Assembly (NCBI GenBank): GCA_023397675.1
Contig: JAEWTV010000065.1
Span: forward strand, 261,533 to 325,532
Source of the DNA: Bacillota bacterium
GTDB lineage: Bacteria; Bacillota; Clostridia; Acetivibrionales; JANLFN01
Direction of reading: 5' to 3'
DNA: 64,000 nucleotides
The position numbers were made by a program, and so were the translations under genes. Position 1 is the first letter of the stretch; each line of letters starts with the position of its first letter. Positions 51,616-60,312 of the stretch are shown one piece after another. The notes under the pieces are model-generated. The model saw nothing but the letters and a program-made list of their open reading frames with translations, was not told the origin of the DNA and ran no database searches.

Positions 51616-53355
51616 CTATTTCTTGGTTACCGCATTAACAAGCGGTTGATTATCTGCATAGAATTGTCCCAGCGACTTCAGCATTTCCTTCTTTATACCC
51701 TCAACCTGTGCATCTGTTATATTGTCAAGGTTTATAGAGTCAGAAGCTTCTACTTTAGGCAGATTAAAGGACACATTAAATCTATCTTCCGTTGTAAGAC
51801 CGAGTTTTATTGAACTGTCAGGAAGGTTGATTGACGGCATTTTTGCATTAATAGTAATGTTTGTTTTACTACTTCTGGTCTTTTTCTTATCATTACTTGA
51901 GTAGGAAGTGTTCAAATCCCCCTGGATTGTATCCGTTTTACCCGACAAAGCATAATTTATTGTGACTTCATACTTTATATTATCTGTTCCGCCCTGTATC
52001 TTGGAATCAGTTTTAAATTTTTTGTCCAAATATATTCCTGCTGAAAATTCTTCTTTGCCGTTTCTTTGTCTTTGATATTTAATACTGTTTTTAGCGGCTG
52101 TCAGCTTATTTTTATCCACAGTCCCGGAATTGTCTATTTTTATTGATCTAAGAATCTTTTCACCATCTTTATTCTGTTCCTCAACCGACAAGTCGCATAT
52201 CATGTTATCAAAGCTTTTATTTTTTATATCATTACTACCGGTGTATATATTATAGGTAAAGCTTTGTCCTTCGCTTGTCTTAATGATAGTATTTAATCTC
52301 CTGCTGAGAATGTTACCGGAACCGTCTATAACAAGCGTCATTTTAAGGCCGTCAGGAAAGGATGCACCTGCAGCAAGCTGCTTTAGTGAAGTTTTTATAG
52401 AATTAATGTCCTTTTTGCCGCTCATTTGCGCAAGAATGGTTTTAAAATCACCATCAAGGCTTAAAAAACCGCCTTTATAAAATTCATTAATAGCCTGAAA
52501 TATACCGGCCTTCTCAAAAAGGGCAGTTATCATGTCATAATTCCCAAAAGTAAGCTTAATTAAAGTATCATCATTAGCTGCTTTTTCCATTATGCCTTTA
52601 AAGAGCTTTTCTGCCTTGGTTTTATCAAGCGTTATAACAACTTCAGTTCCCTCAAAATCTTTGGATTCTGTCTTTACAGTTTTTTTGCTGCCGTATTTTA
52701 CTTCATTTTTATCTATCATGCTTGAAAAATAATCGCTGTAATTCTTAATGACATCATCAAGCTTCTTATCTGAAAACTTGAGAGAAGAAGCTATATCAGC
52801 ACTTTTTAGAAGGGTTTTAGGTCTTACCGGAATATTCAGTTTATCATAAATTTTATCAAGGTTTTCAGAGCTGAAGGTAAAATACTTGTCAGGCAGCAGT
52901 ACCGGAACTGTAACCGCTACCTGGCCGTTCCTTGTAATTATTCCGGCATCAACCAGCGGCGCTTTCTCCAGCATTATTCCTGCATTCGTAATACTCTCAT
53001 GCGTTTTAGGATTGTTCTGGTAATCTATTATAAGGTTGCATTTTCTAAGGATATCCATAATAGCCTTTGAGTTTTCAACCCCGAAGAATCTATCATCGGA
53101 AGACACTATATCCGTCGAAACCTCATACCTGCTTTTATATGAGCTGTCCATGAAAGGCTTGTTATCTTTATAGAAATCTTTATATGCGTCTTTAAGTTGC
53201 TGTGCATAGTTTTTAATATTTTTGCCTTCTGCCCTAAGGTAAAAATCCCTTGCAGACGGCTTTATAAGTAAAAAGCACGCAGCAAGTACCAAAATTGCTG
53301 CAATAAGAATACATATACCTGCTGCAGCAATTTTCTTATTTAGAACGATTTTCAT
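51616..53355 (-). CDS. Unknown membrane-anchored extracytoplasmic protein
   Basis: 579 residues. One N-terminal helix (about 10-32, ending near LAACFLLIKPS), the rest outside and lysine-rich. No lipobox in the correct place: the Cys in LAACFL lies inside the helix. The central part repeats Asp/Lys-rich beta-like strands (for example LKMTLVIDGSGNILSRRLNT and FTYNIYTGSNDIKNKSFD), as in large beta-sheet lipoprotein-like domains. I do not recognise a characterised family. It lies between the ATPase and the permeases, so it is probably an accessory part of this exporter. ATG with GGGGG upstream. Confidence 0.8.
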   Translation of the reverse strand: MKIVLNKKIAAAGICILIAAILVLAACFLLIKPSARDFYLRAEGKNIKNYAQQLKDAYKDFYKDNKPFMDSSYKSRYEVSTDIVSSDDRFFGVENSKAIMDILRKCNLIIDYQNNPKTHESITNAGIMLEKAPLVDAGIITRNGQVAVTVPVLLPDKYFTFSSENLDKIYDKLNIPVRPKTLLKSADIASSLKFSDKKLDDVIKNYSDYFSSMIDKNEVKYGSKKTVKTESKDFEGTEVVITLDKTKAEKLFKGIMEKAANDDTLIKLTFGNYDMITALFEKAGIFQAINEFYKGGFLSLDGDFKTILAQMSGKKDINSIKTSLKQLAAGASFPDGLKMTLVIDGSGNILSRRLNTIIKTSEGQSFTYNIYTGSNDIKNKSFDNMICDLSVEEQNKDGEKILRSIKIDNSGTVDKNKLTAAKNSIKYQRQRNGKEEFSAGIYLDKKFKTDSKIQGGTDNIKYEVTINYALSGKTDTIQGDLNTSYSSNDKKKTRSSKTNITINAKMPSINLPDSSIKLGLTTEDRFNVSFNLPKVEASDSINLDNITDAQVEGIKKEMLKSLGQFYADNQPLVNAVTKK

Positions 53356-53390
53356 TTACAATACCCCCAAAAAAACATCAATTATAATCT

Positions 53391-54125
53391 CTAATCTTCA
53401 TCCAGTCCGTTTAATATCTCTTCCACCCGCTCCTTATTATAATGAGCTTTTAGCTTTTCTGCTGTGCCTATTGCTTCAAGCTTGCCTGAACTGAGTATCG
53501 CAAGCCTGTCACACGCCACTTCCATTTCATCTATATAATGACTTGTAAATATTATAGTCCTGCCTTCTTTTTTCAGCTGAGCCACTGCCTCGAAAATAAG
53601 TCTTCTTGACTTTACATCCACACCTACCGTAGGTTCATCCATGACCAATATTTCAGGATGGTTAAGCAGTGAAACAGCGATGTTAAGCCTTCGCTTCATC
53701 CCACCCGAATAGGTTTCAACCCTATCCTTTACTCTGTCGGTAAGCCTTACTATAGAAAGTGCCTCCAGTATTCTTTCCTTACGGACCTTTCCTCTGAGGC
53801 CATACACACCCGCCCAGAATTTAAGATTATCCATGCCTGAAAGCATAGGATAAAGAGCTATGTCCTGCGGTACATACCCTAATATTTTTTTTACTTCCCT
53901 TGCCTGTCTGGTAACACTGTAGCCGCCTGCAACAATGTCTCCCGTTGTAGGCTTTGCAATTGTAGTTAGAATGGAAATAAAGGTAGACTTCCCTGCTCCG
54001 TTTGGACCGAGCAGACCGAATATTTCGCCCTTATATATGTCGAGCGTTAAAGAATCAAGGGCTTTAAGCCTGCCGTATTTTTTGGTTACATCCCGCACCT
54101 CAATTATTTTTTCTTTGTCCATCAT
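53391..54125 (-). CDS. ABC transporter ATP-binding protein
   Basis: 244 residues. Walker A LLGPNGAGKSTFIS, Q-loop YVPQDIALYP, signature TYSGGMKRRLNIAVSL, Walker B ILVMDEPTVGVD and switch His in TSHYIDEM. It is the DrrA/CcmA-like exporter class that partners with ABC-2 permeases. Two adjacent ATGs (54125 and 54122) both follow GGGGG; either could be used. It is separated from the permeases by one gene and follows the 418-aa anchored protein. It should energise the export of an unknown substrate. Confidence 0.92.
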   Translation of the reverse strand: MMDKEKIIEVRDVTKKYGRLKALDSLTLDIYKGEIFGLLGPNGAGKSTFISILTTIAKPTTGDIVAGGYSVTRQAREVKKILGYVPQDIALYPMLSGMDNLKFWAGVYGLRGKVRKERILEALSIVRLTDRVKDRVETYSGGMKRRLNIAVSLLNHPEILVMDEPTVGVDVKSRRLIFEAVAQLKKEGRTIIFTSHYIDEMEVACDRLAILSSGKLEAIGTAEKLKAHYNKERVEEILNGLDED

Positions 54126-54158
54126 AACCCCCGGAATATCTAAAAATACTACTTCTCT

Positions 54159-55415
54159 CTATTGTTTAAAAGGAGCCTCGTTAGCATTAGCCTCATCAAA
54201 TGCTGAAATCCTCCAGCCTTTTGGAGTCTTTTTAAGCGTTGCTTTCAAAGCCTGTTGCTGATCACCCTGTTCAAATGAAACAACCTGATAAAAGTATATA
54301 TATGAGGTATTTTCATTTATATCTTCCTTTAGAATAGTACTCAGCCTTCCCGACTGAAAAAATGAACCGTACACTGTAAAGTCGCTTAAGGCTACTTCAG
54401 ATTTTTTAATTACAACCTCTCCAAACTGCTTGAAAGCATTCAGTTTGAATACCTCATCCATAAGCTCATAGGCCTTGTCATATTTCCCGGTTGAAAGGCT
54501 CTGGTAGAAGATTTTAAGCGCTTTTATACTTTCTGTATCCTTGATGGTTTGACCTCCGGCAGATGCGGGAAGTGTTCCATCAGGATTGAGAAATACATCC
54601 TTTGATATGTCGTAAAGGGCTTCGCTTTTTACCCCTCGGACATTTTTATTTAGCTTTACAACAGTGTTAGCATACCAGGAGATAAAACTATAATCCGCAT
54701 TTTCTGGCTTCTGAGGGTTTCCTAATGCCTGTTGTTTGCTGTTTGTATTATCTTTTACGGCAAACTCATCATTGGAACACTTAATTATATTAAGCCTGTT
54801 TGTTCCCTGGGCTGTATTTTTTACGCTGAATGCCAGATATGAACCATCTTTTGAAAAATTGACGGGAACAAATTCCCCCTTATCAGAATAAAGCCTTTTG
54901 ATGGATAAATTATTAAGAGAATAGCTGTAAATTGAAGTTACAGTTCCGCTACTGTCAGATTCTCCTTCAATAGAGATAAACACCTTTGAATTCTTGATAT
55001 CAAGATATGCTTTTGTAATTCCCTTGCCTTTATCTCCCTGTGATGCTTCCGAAGACTTTTCCATAATGCCTTTCAGCTCGGGAATCTGCGTTTCATCAAA
55101 TTCTTTTAAAACATCATTGCCATTATTGTAGTACTCAAATTTTAAAAATACCTGTTTTTTGTTGTTTTGATGCAAGCTTAATTTTAAATCGTATAAAACA
55201 GTATTATTTTCAACAGGTATTGACTTATCAGTGGCAGAAGCAGTGTCATCCTGTTTTACGGCATTCTCAACAGGCTCCAGAATGTTGTCGGTAGTTGAGC
55301 CGGCAACCTGATTCTGAGGCTTTTTATTAATAGGTCCATATGAAAGCAAGGTTGCAGCGGCAATTACCGTTATGCCCAAAACTACACAAACTATTGCCAG
55401 TGTCCTTCTATTCAT
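54159..55415 (-). CDS. Unknown membrane-anchored protein, first gene of ABC-2 operon
   Basis: 418 residues. N-terminal helix (about 6-26), then a low-complexity linker rich in Asp, Thr and Ser (30-70). The middle has beta-propeller-like strands (IYSYSLNNLSIKRLYSDKGE and FVPVNFSKDGSYLAFSVKN). The C-terminal ~120 residues, with LKIFYQSLSTGKYDKAYELM and later WRISAFDEANAN, resemble an NTF2-like fold seen in wall-bound proteins. ATG with GGAGG upstream. I cannot name a family. Start of the operon suggests a sensor or loading role for the exporter, which is inference. Confidence 0.8.
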   Translation of the reverse strand: MNRRTLAIVCVVLGITVIAAATLLSYGPINKKPQNQVAGSTTDNILEPVENAVKQDDTASATDKSIPVENNTVLYDLKLSLHQNNKKQVFLKFEYYNNGNDVLKEFDETQIPELKGIMEKSSEASQGDKGKGITKAYLDIKNSKVFISIEGESDSSGTVTSIYSYSLNNLSIKRLYSDKGEFVPVNFSKDGSYLAFSVKNTAQGTNRLNIIKCSNDEFAVKDNTNSKQQALGNPQKPENADYSFISWYANTVVKLNKNVRGVKSEALYDISKDVFLNPDGTLPASAGGQTIKDTESIKALKIFYQSLSTGKYDKAYELMDEVFKLNAFKQFGEVVIKKSEVALSDFTVYGSFFQSGRLSTILKEDINENTSYIYFYQVVSFEQGDQQQALKATLKKTPKGWRISAFDEANANEAPFKQ

Positions 55416-55532
55416 AAACTACCTCCATGTCCAAATAATGCATATTATATTTTATCTCAGAAGATAAAAATTTATCCTTAAAAAAGATATATTTCTATTA
55501 TTTATATGATAACATATTAAAGTAAATAAACA

Positions 55533-55560
55533 AAAGAGTCGGCATTAATGCCGGCTCTTT
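55533..55560 (-). terminator. Rho-independent terminator of the spore-protein gene
   Basis: On the minus strand AAAGAGCCGGCAT-TA-ATGCCGACTCTTT with one mismatch is followed by TGTTT. It starts 13 bases after the stop at 55573. Confidence 0.88.
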
Positions 55561-55572
55561 GTGTTAAAGAGG

Positions 55573-55743
55573 CTAAGAATTGAGGTTTCTTTCCGCTCTT
55601 TCAATTGCTTTCTTGACAATGTTACCGCAATTTCTTGAACTTACAGAGCCCCAACCTTCATTTTCCACCGTGTTGTAGACTCCGAGTTCCTTTGCGATTT
55701 CTGCTTTAAGCTCATCTGACATAATTCCCCTGTGTCTACTCAC
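55573..55743 (-). CDS. Small acid-soluble spore protein, alpha/beta type
   Basis: 56 residues from the GTG at 55741-55743, which has GGGAGGGG six bases upstream; the longer frame to 55815 has no SD and adds a sequence unlike the family. The core is SDELKAEIAKELGVYN (first DNA-contact helix, with the E-I-A/E-L-G pattern where the GPR protease cuts) and SSRNCGNIVKKAIERAE (second helix). Alpha/beta SASPs coat spore DNA and protect it from heat and UV. This short form resembles the SspF-like clostridial type. Monocistronic with terminator. A sigma-G promoter is expected but I could not single one out. Confidence 0.88.
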   Translation of the reverse strand: MSRHRGIMSDELKAEIAKELGVYNTVENEGWGSVSSRNCGNIVKKAIERAERNLNS

Positions 55744-56085
55744 CAGCAACCCCTCCCTGCACGGTTTAAGATTTTTGCACAACCTTTCCACTTTGAAATG
55801 AATACCAAGATCCAATGAGGTGGAAAAGTTGCGTTGATTAAAGAAACCAGGACTGATTTTTTCACTTCATTCACAACCGCGCAGAATTATTATCTGCAAA
55901 TACACCTCAAAAAAACGAGGAATTATTTGGCCTTATTCAACTTACATATATTATGTTTATTTCAGGTTATCAGTTACCTTTTATTGATTATGTTAATATA
56001 CTGTATTATAAAAAAATCTTGAGCATATGTCAGATAAACAATAATTCAAATGACTATATTAGCAGCATGTTAGGACGGTGGTTAT
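55744..56085. other. Divergent spacer between SASP and cwlJ-like genes
   Basis: 342 bases. It should carry the forespore promoter of the SASP gene and a mother-cell promoter for the cwlJ-like gene. The stretch GTATTAT-N14-CATATGT (about 56002-56029) is a weak sigma-E-like candidate. A 62-codon TTG frame (55834-56022) is present but unconvincing. Confidence 0.4.
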
Positions 56086-56529
56086 ATGCCAATATCAACA
56101 AGAGAGCTTTTTGCCCGCCTTATTAAGTGTGAGGCAGGCGGCGAAGGCGAAACAGGCATGAAAGCGGTTGCAAACGTTATAATGAACAGGGTTTTTGTTA
56201 CAGGCGGGCAGTATCTACGTGAATATGAGGGAGATTTAAGGAGAGTTATGGAAGCTCCATGGGAATTTACATGCATGATGACTATAGTCGGAGGTGAGGC
56301 TAATCCGCAGACAGTATGGTCATCTGAACCAGAGCAGATACATTACGATATAGCAGACTGGGCCTTATCAGGTCATAAACTGCAAGGGGTTGCTGAATGT
56401 TTATGGTATTATAATCCGTTTGCACCTGACTGTGCCAAGTATTTCCCTTCAAACGGGAACGGCGTAATATTCAACAGGATAAACCAACATTGTTTTTATA
56501 CACCTACAGCTTCGTATTTTGAGACTTAA
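56086..56529 (+). CDS. cwlJ: CwlJ-type spore cortex-lytic hydrolase
   Basis: 147 residues, no signal peptide. The SleB/CwlJ domain covers almost all of it: ELFARLIKCEAGGEGETG with the catalytic Glu16, then AVANVIMNRVF, the middle SEPEQIHYDIADWALSG and the C-terminal NPFAPDCAKYFP and HCFYTPTASY. CwlJ sits in the spore coat and cleaves cortex peptidoglycan on germination. ATG with GGTGG seven bases upstream. It is followed 51 bases later by gerQ, whose product is needed for CwlJ localisation in Bacillus, which strengthens the call. Confidence 0.92.
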   Translation: MPISTRELFARLIKCEAGGEGETGMKAVANVIMNRVFVTGGQYLREYEGDLRRVMEAPWEFTCMMTIVGGEANPQTVWSSEPEQIHYDIADWALSGHKLQGVAECLWYYNPFAPDCAKYFPSNGNGVIFNRINQHCFYTPTASYFET

Positions 56530-56580
56530 GTCAGTAAATAACTTAACATATTCATTTAATTAATTTGGAGGTTGAATATA

Positions 56581-57021
56581 ATGGATACAAGCAAAAATAT
56601 TTCAAGACCTGCCCAGGGGCAGACCTTTAATAATCCAACAACTGCTTTCCCATACTTAACAAACCCTAATATACCTACTGTACCTTCACCTTTAATCAGC
56701 CAGCAGCCAGGCGCTTTCCCTACCGGAGCACCAACAGGCCCCGCTTATTCCTCGCCCGGTTTTACAAGTACCGGAATGCCTATAAGTAGCGAGGTTCCAG
56801 CACAAACACTGGCTAATCCACAGTTTCTGGCAGGTTACCTTAAAACACAAATAGGAAAAAGGGTTAGAATCGAATTCCTTATCGGTACCAATTTACTTAC
56901 AGACAGGTCCGGAACACTCGTTGCTGTAGGTGCAAGCTATGTAATCATACGTCTCCAGGAAACAGATGATCTTATGGTTTGCGACTTGTACTCAATAAGG
57001 TTTGTAACCATCTTCCGCTAG
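56581..57021 (+). CDS. gerQ: Spore coat protein GerQ
   Basis: 146 residues from the ATG at 56581 (GGAGG nine bases upstream). The first 85 residues are a Pro/Thr/Ser/Gly-rich tail (SPLISQQPGAFPTGAPTGP). The conserved GerQ domain follows: LKTQIGKRVRIEFLIGTN, RSGTLVAVGASYVIIRLQE and DLYSIRFVTIF. GerQ is cross-linked into the coat and holds CwlJ there. The cwlJ-gerQ order is as in Bacilli, where both serve calcium-dipicolinate-triggered germination. Confidence 0.93.
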   Translation: MDTSKNISRPAQGQTFNNPTTAFPYLTNPNIPTVPSPLISQQPGAFPTGAPTGPAYSSPGFTSTGMPISSEVPAQTLANPQFLAGYLKTQIGKRVRIEFLIGTNLLTDRSGTLVAVGASYVIIRLQETDDLMVCDLYSIRFVTIFR

Positions 57022-57030
57022 TGGTAAATT

Positions 57031-57070
57031 GGCGGCATAGCGGACCCAAGCCATTATGCCGCCTGTTTAT
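57031..57070 (+). terminator. Terminator downstream of gerQ
   Basis: GGCGGCATA (57031-57039) pairs perfectly with TATGCCGCC (57055-57063), followed by TGTTTATTT. The loop is 15 bases. It lies between convergent gerQ and the CBS gene and may serve both. Confidence 0.75.
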
Positions 57071-57092
57071 TTCCGGATTAAAACCGCTTTTA

Positions 57093-57524
57093 CTACAAGT
57101 TGGAAGGTTTCGAAGGTTTTGATATATCTGCAAGTGCTTCAGAAGCTTCCATATCTGCACGTGGGTTTATTGCCATGTCACCAAGCGATACCATACCCAC
57201 CAGCCTGTTGTTTTCAACAACCGGTAACCTTCTTATCTGGTCATGGGACATGATATCCGAAATATCATTTACGTCTGTGTCAGGAGACACAGTCTTTACC
57301 TGAGAAGTCATTACATCCTGTACAGGTGTGTCCTGAGGGCTTGTTCCATGAGCAACATTTCTTACTACTATGTCTCTGTCTGTTACAATACCTATAACCC
57401 CATTCTGGTCACAAACCGGAATAGAACCGACATTATGCTTTTGCATAAGCTGTGCAGCCTCAATTACCTTGGATTGTGGATTAACATAAGCAATATTTTT
57501 AGTCATTATATCTTTTACCTTCAA
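57093..57524 (-). CDS. CBS-domain pair protein
   Basis: 143 residues with two CBS domains: about 8-58 (VKDIMTKNIAYVNPQSKV, GIVTDRDIVVRNVA) and 74-125 (VQDVMTSQVKTVSPDTDV, VVENNRLVGMVSLGD). Stand-alone CBS pairs bind adenine nucleotides and act as energy sensors, for example Bacillus YrbA/YhcV-like proteins. The start is TTG with AAGGAG seven bases upstream. Monocistronic. Two CBS motifs are unambiguous; the regulated partner is unknown. Confidence 0.92.
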   Translation of the reverse strand: MKVKDIMTKNIAYVNPQSKVIEAAQLMQKHNVGSIPVCDQNGVIGIVTDRDIVVRNVAHGTSPQDTPVQDVMTSQVKTVSPDTDVNDISDIMSHDQIRRLPVVENNRLVGMVSLGDMAINPRADMEASEALADISKPSKPSNL

Positions 57525-57756
57525 TTAAATCACTCCTTCGTAGCAGTTTAATTCCAAATATTATGGTATCCTTAAAGAATTTATTTACACGTTGAAAAAA
57601 ATACTTTTACAGGTAATTTTTCTTTATTAAGGACATGATGCATTAATAAATGTTTAGTCCAACTTATATTGTATGTAATATTTACATTTCAATTAGCTTT
57701 AAAAGCGATGTTATAATTGTTTAGAAAGCCTAAAATTAGACTTGGAGGCCTGTTTT

Positions 57757-58890
57757 ATGTTTGAAAAATTCAAGGTTTGGTTTTTTTTAGCGATTTCAGC
57801 ATTGCTGTTAATTTATATAATAACGTCGCACAGTGTATTAGGAAAGACTGTTCAAGCATTCCATAGTGATAAAGTTGCTTTTGTAACGCTTTCAAAGGTT
57901 AATTCCTCAATTAATACCATTTCAGCAGATCCCTCAAACAGGCTTGCTCTGGAGGTCTACACTGCAGCAGCAGACGGCAGCCCTGCATCGGACGTTGACG
58001 TAAGCTTTAATATTGATGGAGGCGGAAGCATTAGCCCTGGCAAAGTGAAAACAGGATCTGACGGAAGATATATTTTAAGTTATATTCCCCCTATTTTAAG
58101 CCCCCAGGACTTGAAACGGGACAGGACTATCACCATTACAGCCAGCATCCCTGGGATATCCGAGGTGTCCTCGCTGAAAATTAACCTCACAAATATTCCG
58201 ATAGTTTTTGTTCACGGTTACCAGGCAAGCGGATATGTTTTCGATAACCTTAGAGATTACCTGGCAGACAAAAATGTAAAGGGTTCAGCAATAACCTATA
58301 AATCTGAAAACGGTATTGTTTCGGCATCAAACGAGCTTTCAACTTTTTTGAACCATCAAAAGCAAACTTACTTGTCCCAAGGTTTTCAGGTAAATAAATT
58401 CAATATTATTACGCACAGCATGGGAGGTCTGGTTACAAGATACTACAGCTGCAGTAATGACAACCTGAAAAACAATAATATTCAGAAAATCATTTTTCTG
58501 GCAGCGCCTCATAAAGGCTCTCCATGGGCATCAATCGGGCTAAGCCAATATAACGATCAGGGTATCAGGGATATGATTCCGGATGGGAATTTTCTGTCTA
58601 ACATACTTCCCGCAATGTTCAATAAAGGTCTTAACAGCGGTATCGAGACTGCGAATATAGCCGTGGAATATGATGAAGTAGTTGACCAGGACAGTGCAAG
58701 TCTGAGTGACTGGGGCATAAAAACAGAGGTTTTTAACGTTGGCGGGAATAACTTTTCGGTAAATAATTTGCTGAACGGAAATCTTACACAGGCAATAAAT
58801 CATAAAAGCATTTTAAGTAATAGAAAAGTTTTTGAAAGAGTTTTCGAAATGTTGTCCACACAACTTGAATACCCCAAAAAAATCAGATAA
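57757..58890 (+). CDS. Secreted Ig-linked alpha/beta hydrolase (lipase-like)
   Basis: 377 residues from the ATG at 57757 (GGAGG eight bases upstream). An N-terminal helix (about 8-26) acts as signal or anchor. Residues ~55-145 form a Big_1-like Ig module (GSPASDVDVSFNIDGGG and SDGRYILSYIPP). The hydrolase part starts with IPIVFVHGYQASGYVFDNL (oxyanion side) and has the nucleophile Ser221 in ITHSMGGLVTRYY. The later Asp and His of the triad lie in the last 100 residues and I cannot fix them. It belongs to the PGAP1/LipA-like serine hydrolases; lipid, ester or protein-bound acyl substrates are all possible. Own promoter, with TATAAT at 57712-57717. Confidence 0.85.
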   Translation: MFEKFKVWFFLAISALLLIYIITSHSVLGKTVQAFHSDKVAFVTLSKVNSSINTISADPSNRLALEVYTAAADGSPASDVDVSFNIDGGGSISPGKVKTGSDGRYILSYIPPILSPQDLKRDRTITITASIPGISEVSSLKINLTNIPIVFVHGYQASGYVFDNLRDYLADKNVKGSAITYKSENGIVSASNELSTFLNHQKQTYLSQGFQVNKFNIITHSMGGLVTRYYSCSNDNLKNNNIQKIIFLAAPHKGSPWASIGLSQYNDQGIRDMIPDGNFLSNILPAMFNKGLNSGIETANIAVEYDEVVDQDSASLSDWGIKTEVFNVGGNNFSVNNLLNGNLTQAINHKSILSNRKVFERVFEMLSTQLEYPKKIR

Positions 58891-58918
58891 TTCGACTATA
58901 AAAGGCTTTATGAACAAT

Positions 58919-58950
58919 AAATATCCACAGGGCTGTGGATATTTTCTTTT
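58919..58950 (+). terminator. Terminator of the lipase-like gene
   Basis: AAATATCCACAG-GG-CTGTGGATATTT with a T-rich tail TTTCTTTT. The arms also read as DnaA-box-like ATATCCACA (58921-58929) and its complement (58934-58942). Confidence 0.85.
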
Positions 58951-58953
58951 AGC

Positions 58954-58993
58954 AAAAAACCCTGCAATACTTATTATATAAAGGTTGCAGGGT
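58954..58993 (-). terminator. Terminator of the nadABC operon
   Basis: On the minus strand ACCCTGCAA (58985-58993) pairs with TTGCAGGGT (58959-58967), followed by six T and GC. The loop is 17 bases. Confidence 0.75.
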
Positions 58994-59027
58994 CTGATAG
59001 TTCAAAAGGCTGTTAAAAACTAAAATA

Positions 59028-59058
59028 CCTGTGGATAATATAAAAAGTTATCCACAGG
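59028..59058. repeat. Inverted pair of perfect DnaA-box nonamers
   Basis: TGTGGATAA (59030-59038) and TTATCCACA (59048-59056) face each other across nine AT bases, with arms extended to ACCTGTGGATAA/TTATCCACAGGT. Both are exact matches to the DnaA box TTATCCACA. It could also be a simple hairpin behind nadC. Confidence 0.7.
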
Positions 59059-59127
59059 TCATCATTACATCTTAAAGACAATAAGTCAGCATAAAATTAC
59101 AGGATATTTGATAATATTCATACAAAA

Positions 59128-59961
59128 TTATACAAACTTCATGCTTATATCAAGGGCTTCAACAGAATGTGTTATCCTGCCAATTGATATTATATCAACT
59201 CCTGCCGCAGCCAGGTCGTATACTGTCTCAATATTTACGTTTCCTGAATCCTCAATTAGTGCCCTGCCTGCAATTAGCTCTACAGCTTCCTTAATTTGAG
59301 GAAGCTTCATATTATCAAGCATTATTATATCAGCTCCCGCGGCCAGTGCTTCCTGCACCTCGGAAAGGGATTCTGTTTCAACTTCGATTTTTATAGTGTG
59401 TGGAATCTTGTCTTTGAGTATTTCTATAGCCTTGGTTATACCACCCGCAGCTTTTATATGATTATCCTTTATAAGTACCCCATCAGAAAGGCAAAACCTG
59501 TGATTGTGGCCCCCGCCGGTTTTAACGGCATATTTTTCAAGAAACCTTAAGCCAGGTGTCGTTTTTCTTGTGTCTACGACCCTCACCGGGAATTCCTTTA
59601 CCCTGTCACAATACTTCCTTGTGGATGTTGCAATTCCTGAAAGGCGCTGAAGGAAATTGAGAGCAGTCCTTTCAGCCTTTAGCATAGCACGTGTATTGCC
59701 TTTTATTATTGCAATTATATCACCGTATTTTACAATATCACCGTCATTAACTAATCTCTCAAACACTATATTTTTGTCCAAAAGAAGAAAACTTCTTTCC
59801 GATACATCCAATCCAGCGATAACGCCTTCTTCCTTCGCAATGAATTTGGCTTCGGAAGTTGATGAGATATCAACAAGGTTATCGGTTGTAATATCACCAA
59901 GCGGCATATCTTCTTTTAAAGCTGCAAGTATCAGGTTATCAATATCAAAACTATTAAGCAC
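59128..59961 (-). CDS. nadC: Nicotinate-nucleotide pyrophosphorylase (quinolinate phosphoribosyltransferase)
   Basis: 277 residues from the GTG at 59961, which has GGAGG five bases upstream; the TTG at 59973 would overlap that SD. Motifs are VDTRKTTPGLRFLEKYAV, TGGGHNHRFCLSDGVLIKDNHI and IMLDNMKLPQIKEAV, then IGRITHSVEALDISMK. These are the substrate- and PRPP-binding blocks of NadC, which turns quinolinate into nicotinate mononucleotide. It is the third gene of nadABC but separated from nadB by a 351-base repeat-rich spacer. Confidence 0.95.
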   Translation of the reverse strand: MLNSFDIDNLILAALKEDMPLGDITTDNLVDISSTSEAKFIAKEEGVIAGLDVSERSFLLLDKNIVFERLVNDGDIVKYGDIIAIIKGNTRAMLKAERTALNFLQRLSGIATSTRKYCDRVKEFPVRVVDTRKTTPGLRFLEKYAVKTGGGHNHRFCLSDGVLIKDNHIKAAGGITKAIEILKDKIPHTIKIEVETESLSEVQEALAAGADIIMLDNMKLPQIKEAVELIAGRALIEDSGNVNIETVYDLAAAGVDIISIGRITHSVEALDISMKFV

Positions 59962-60312
59962 GGTTTCCTCCAAGTATATTAGTTTACAGTGTACAATGTA
60001 CAGTTTACAGTTAAGTACAGGTAGATAATTTACAATGTACAGTTAAATGCAAATAACAAGTTACCTCTGTAAAACAAAATCAATTTTTATCCTAATATAT
60101 GTTTTATAACTTAAATTGCTTTACTTGCTTTATATCTCTTTTAATAGTGTACATTTTACAATTTACAGTTTACAGTTAAAACCTTTTGAAATAAGTCAAA
60201 CTTTCGTTCTTATATAATTAATGTCCTTATAACTTAAGTTACTTATTTGCTATATTAAATGCTTTAAACACTCTTTTAACTGTACATTGTAAACTGTACA
60301 CTGTAAATTATT
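59962..60312. repeat. Repeat-rich spacer between nadB and nadC
   Basis: Contains at least five copies, in both orientations, of a motif built on AACTGTAAACTGTACATTG: about 59981-60013, 60028-60045, 60146-60179, 60275-60308 and 60311-60326. It also holds an imperfect tandem duplication of ~90 bases (near 60090-60180 and 60210-60300, both with TATAACTTAA and CTCTTTTAA). The same motif ends both 130-bp repeats at 10.2 and 10.8 kb. No ORF seen. Confidence 0.85.

Noticed and set aside
55834..56022. 62-codon TTG frame with GAGGTGG upstream and a hydrophobic C-terminus
   Set aside because: No family resemblance, AT-rich low-complexity composition, and it lies in the spacer where spore promoters are expected.
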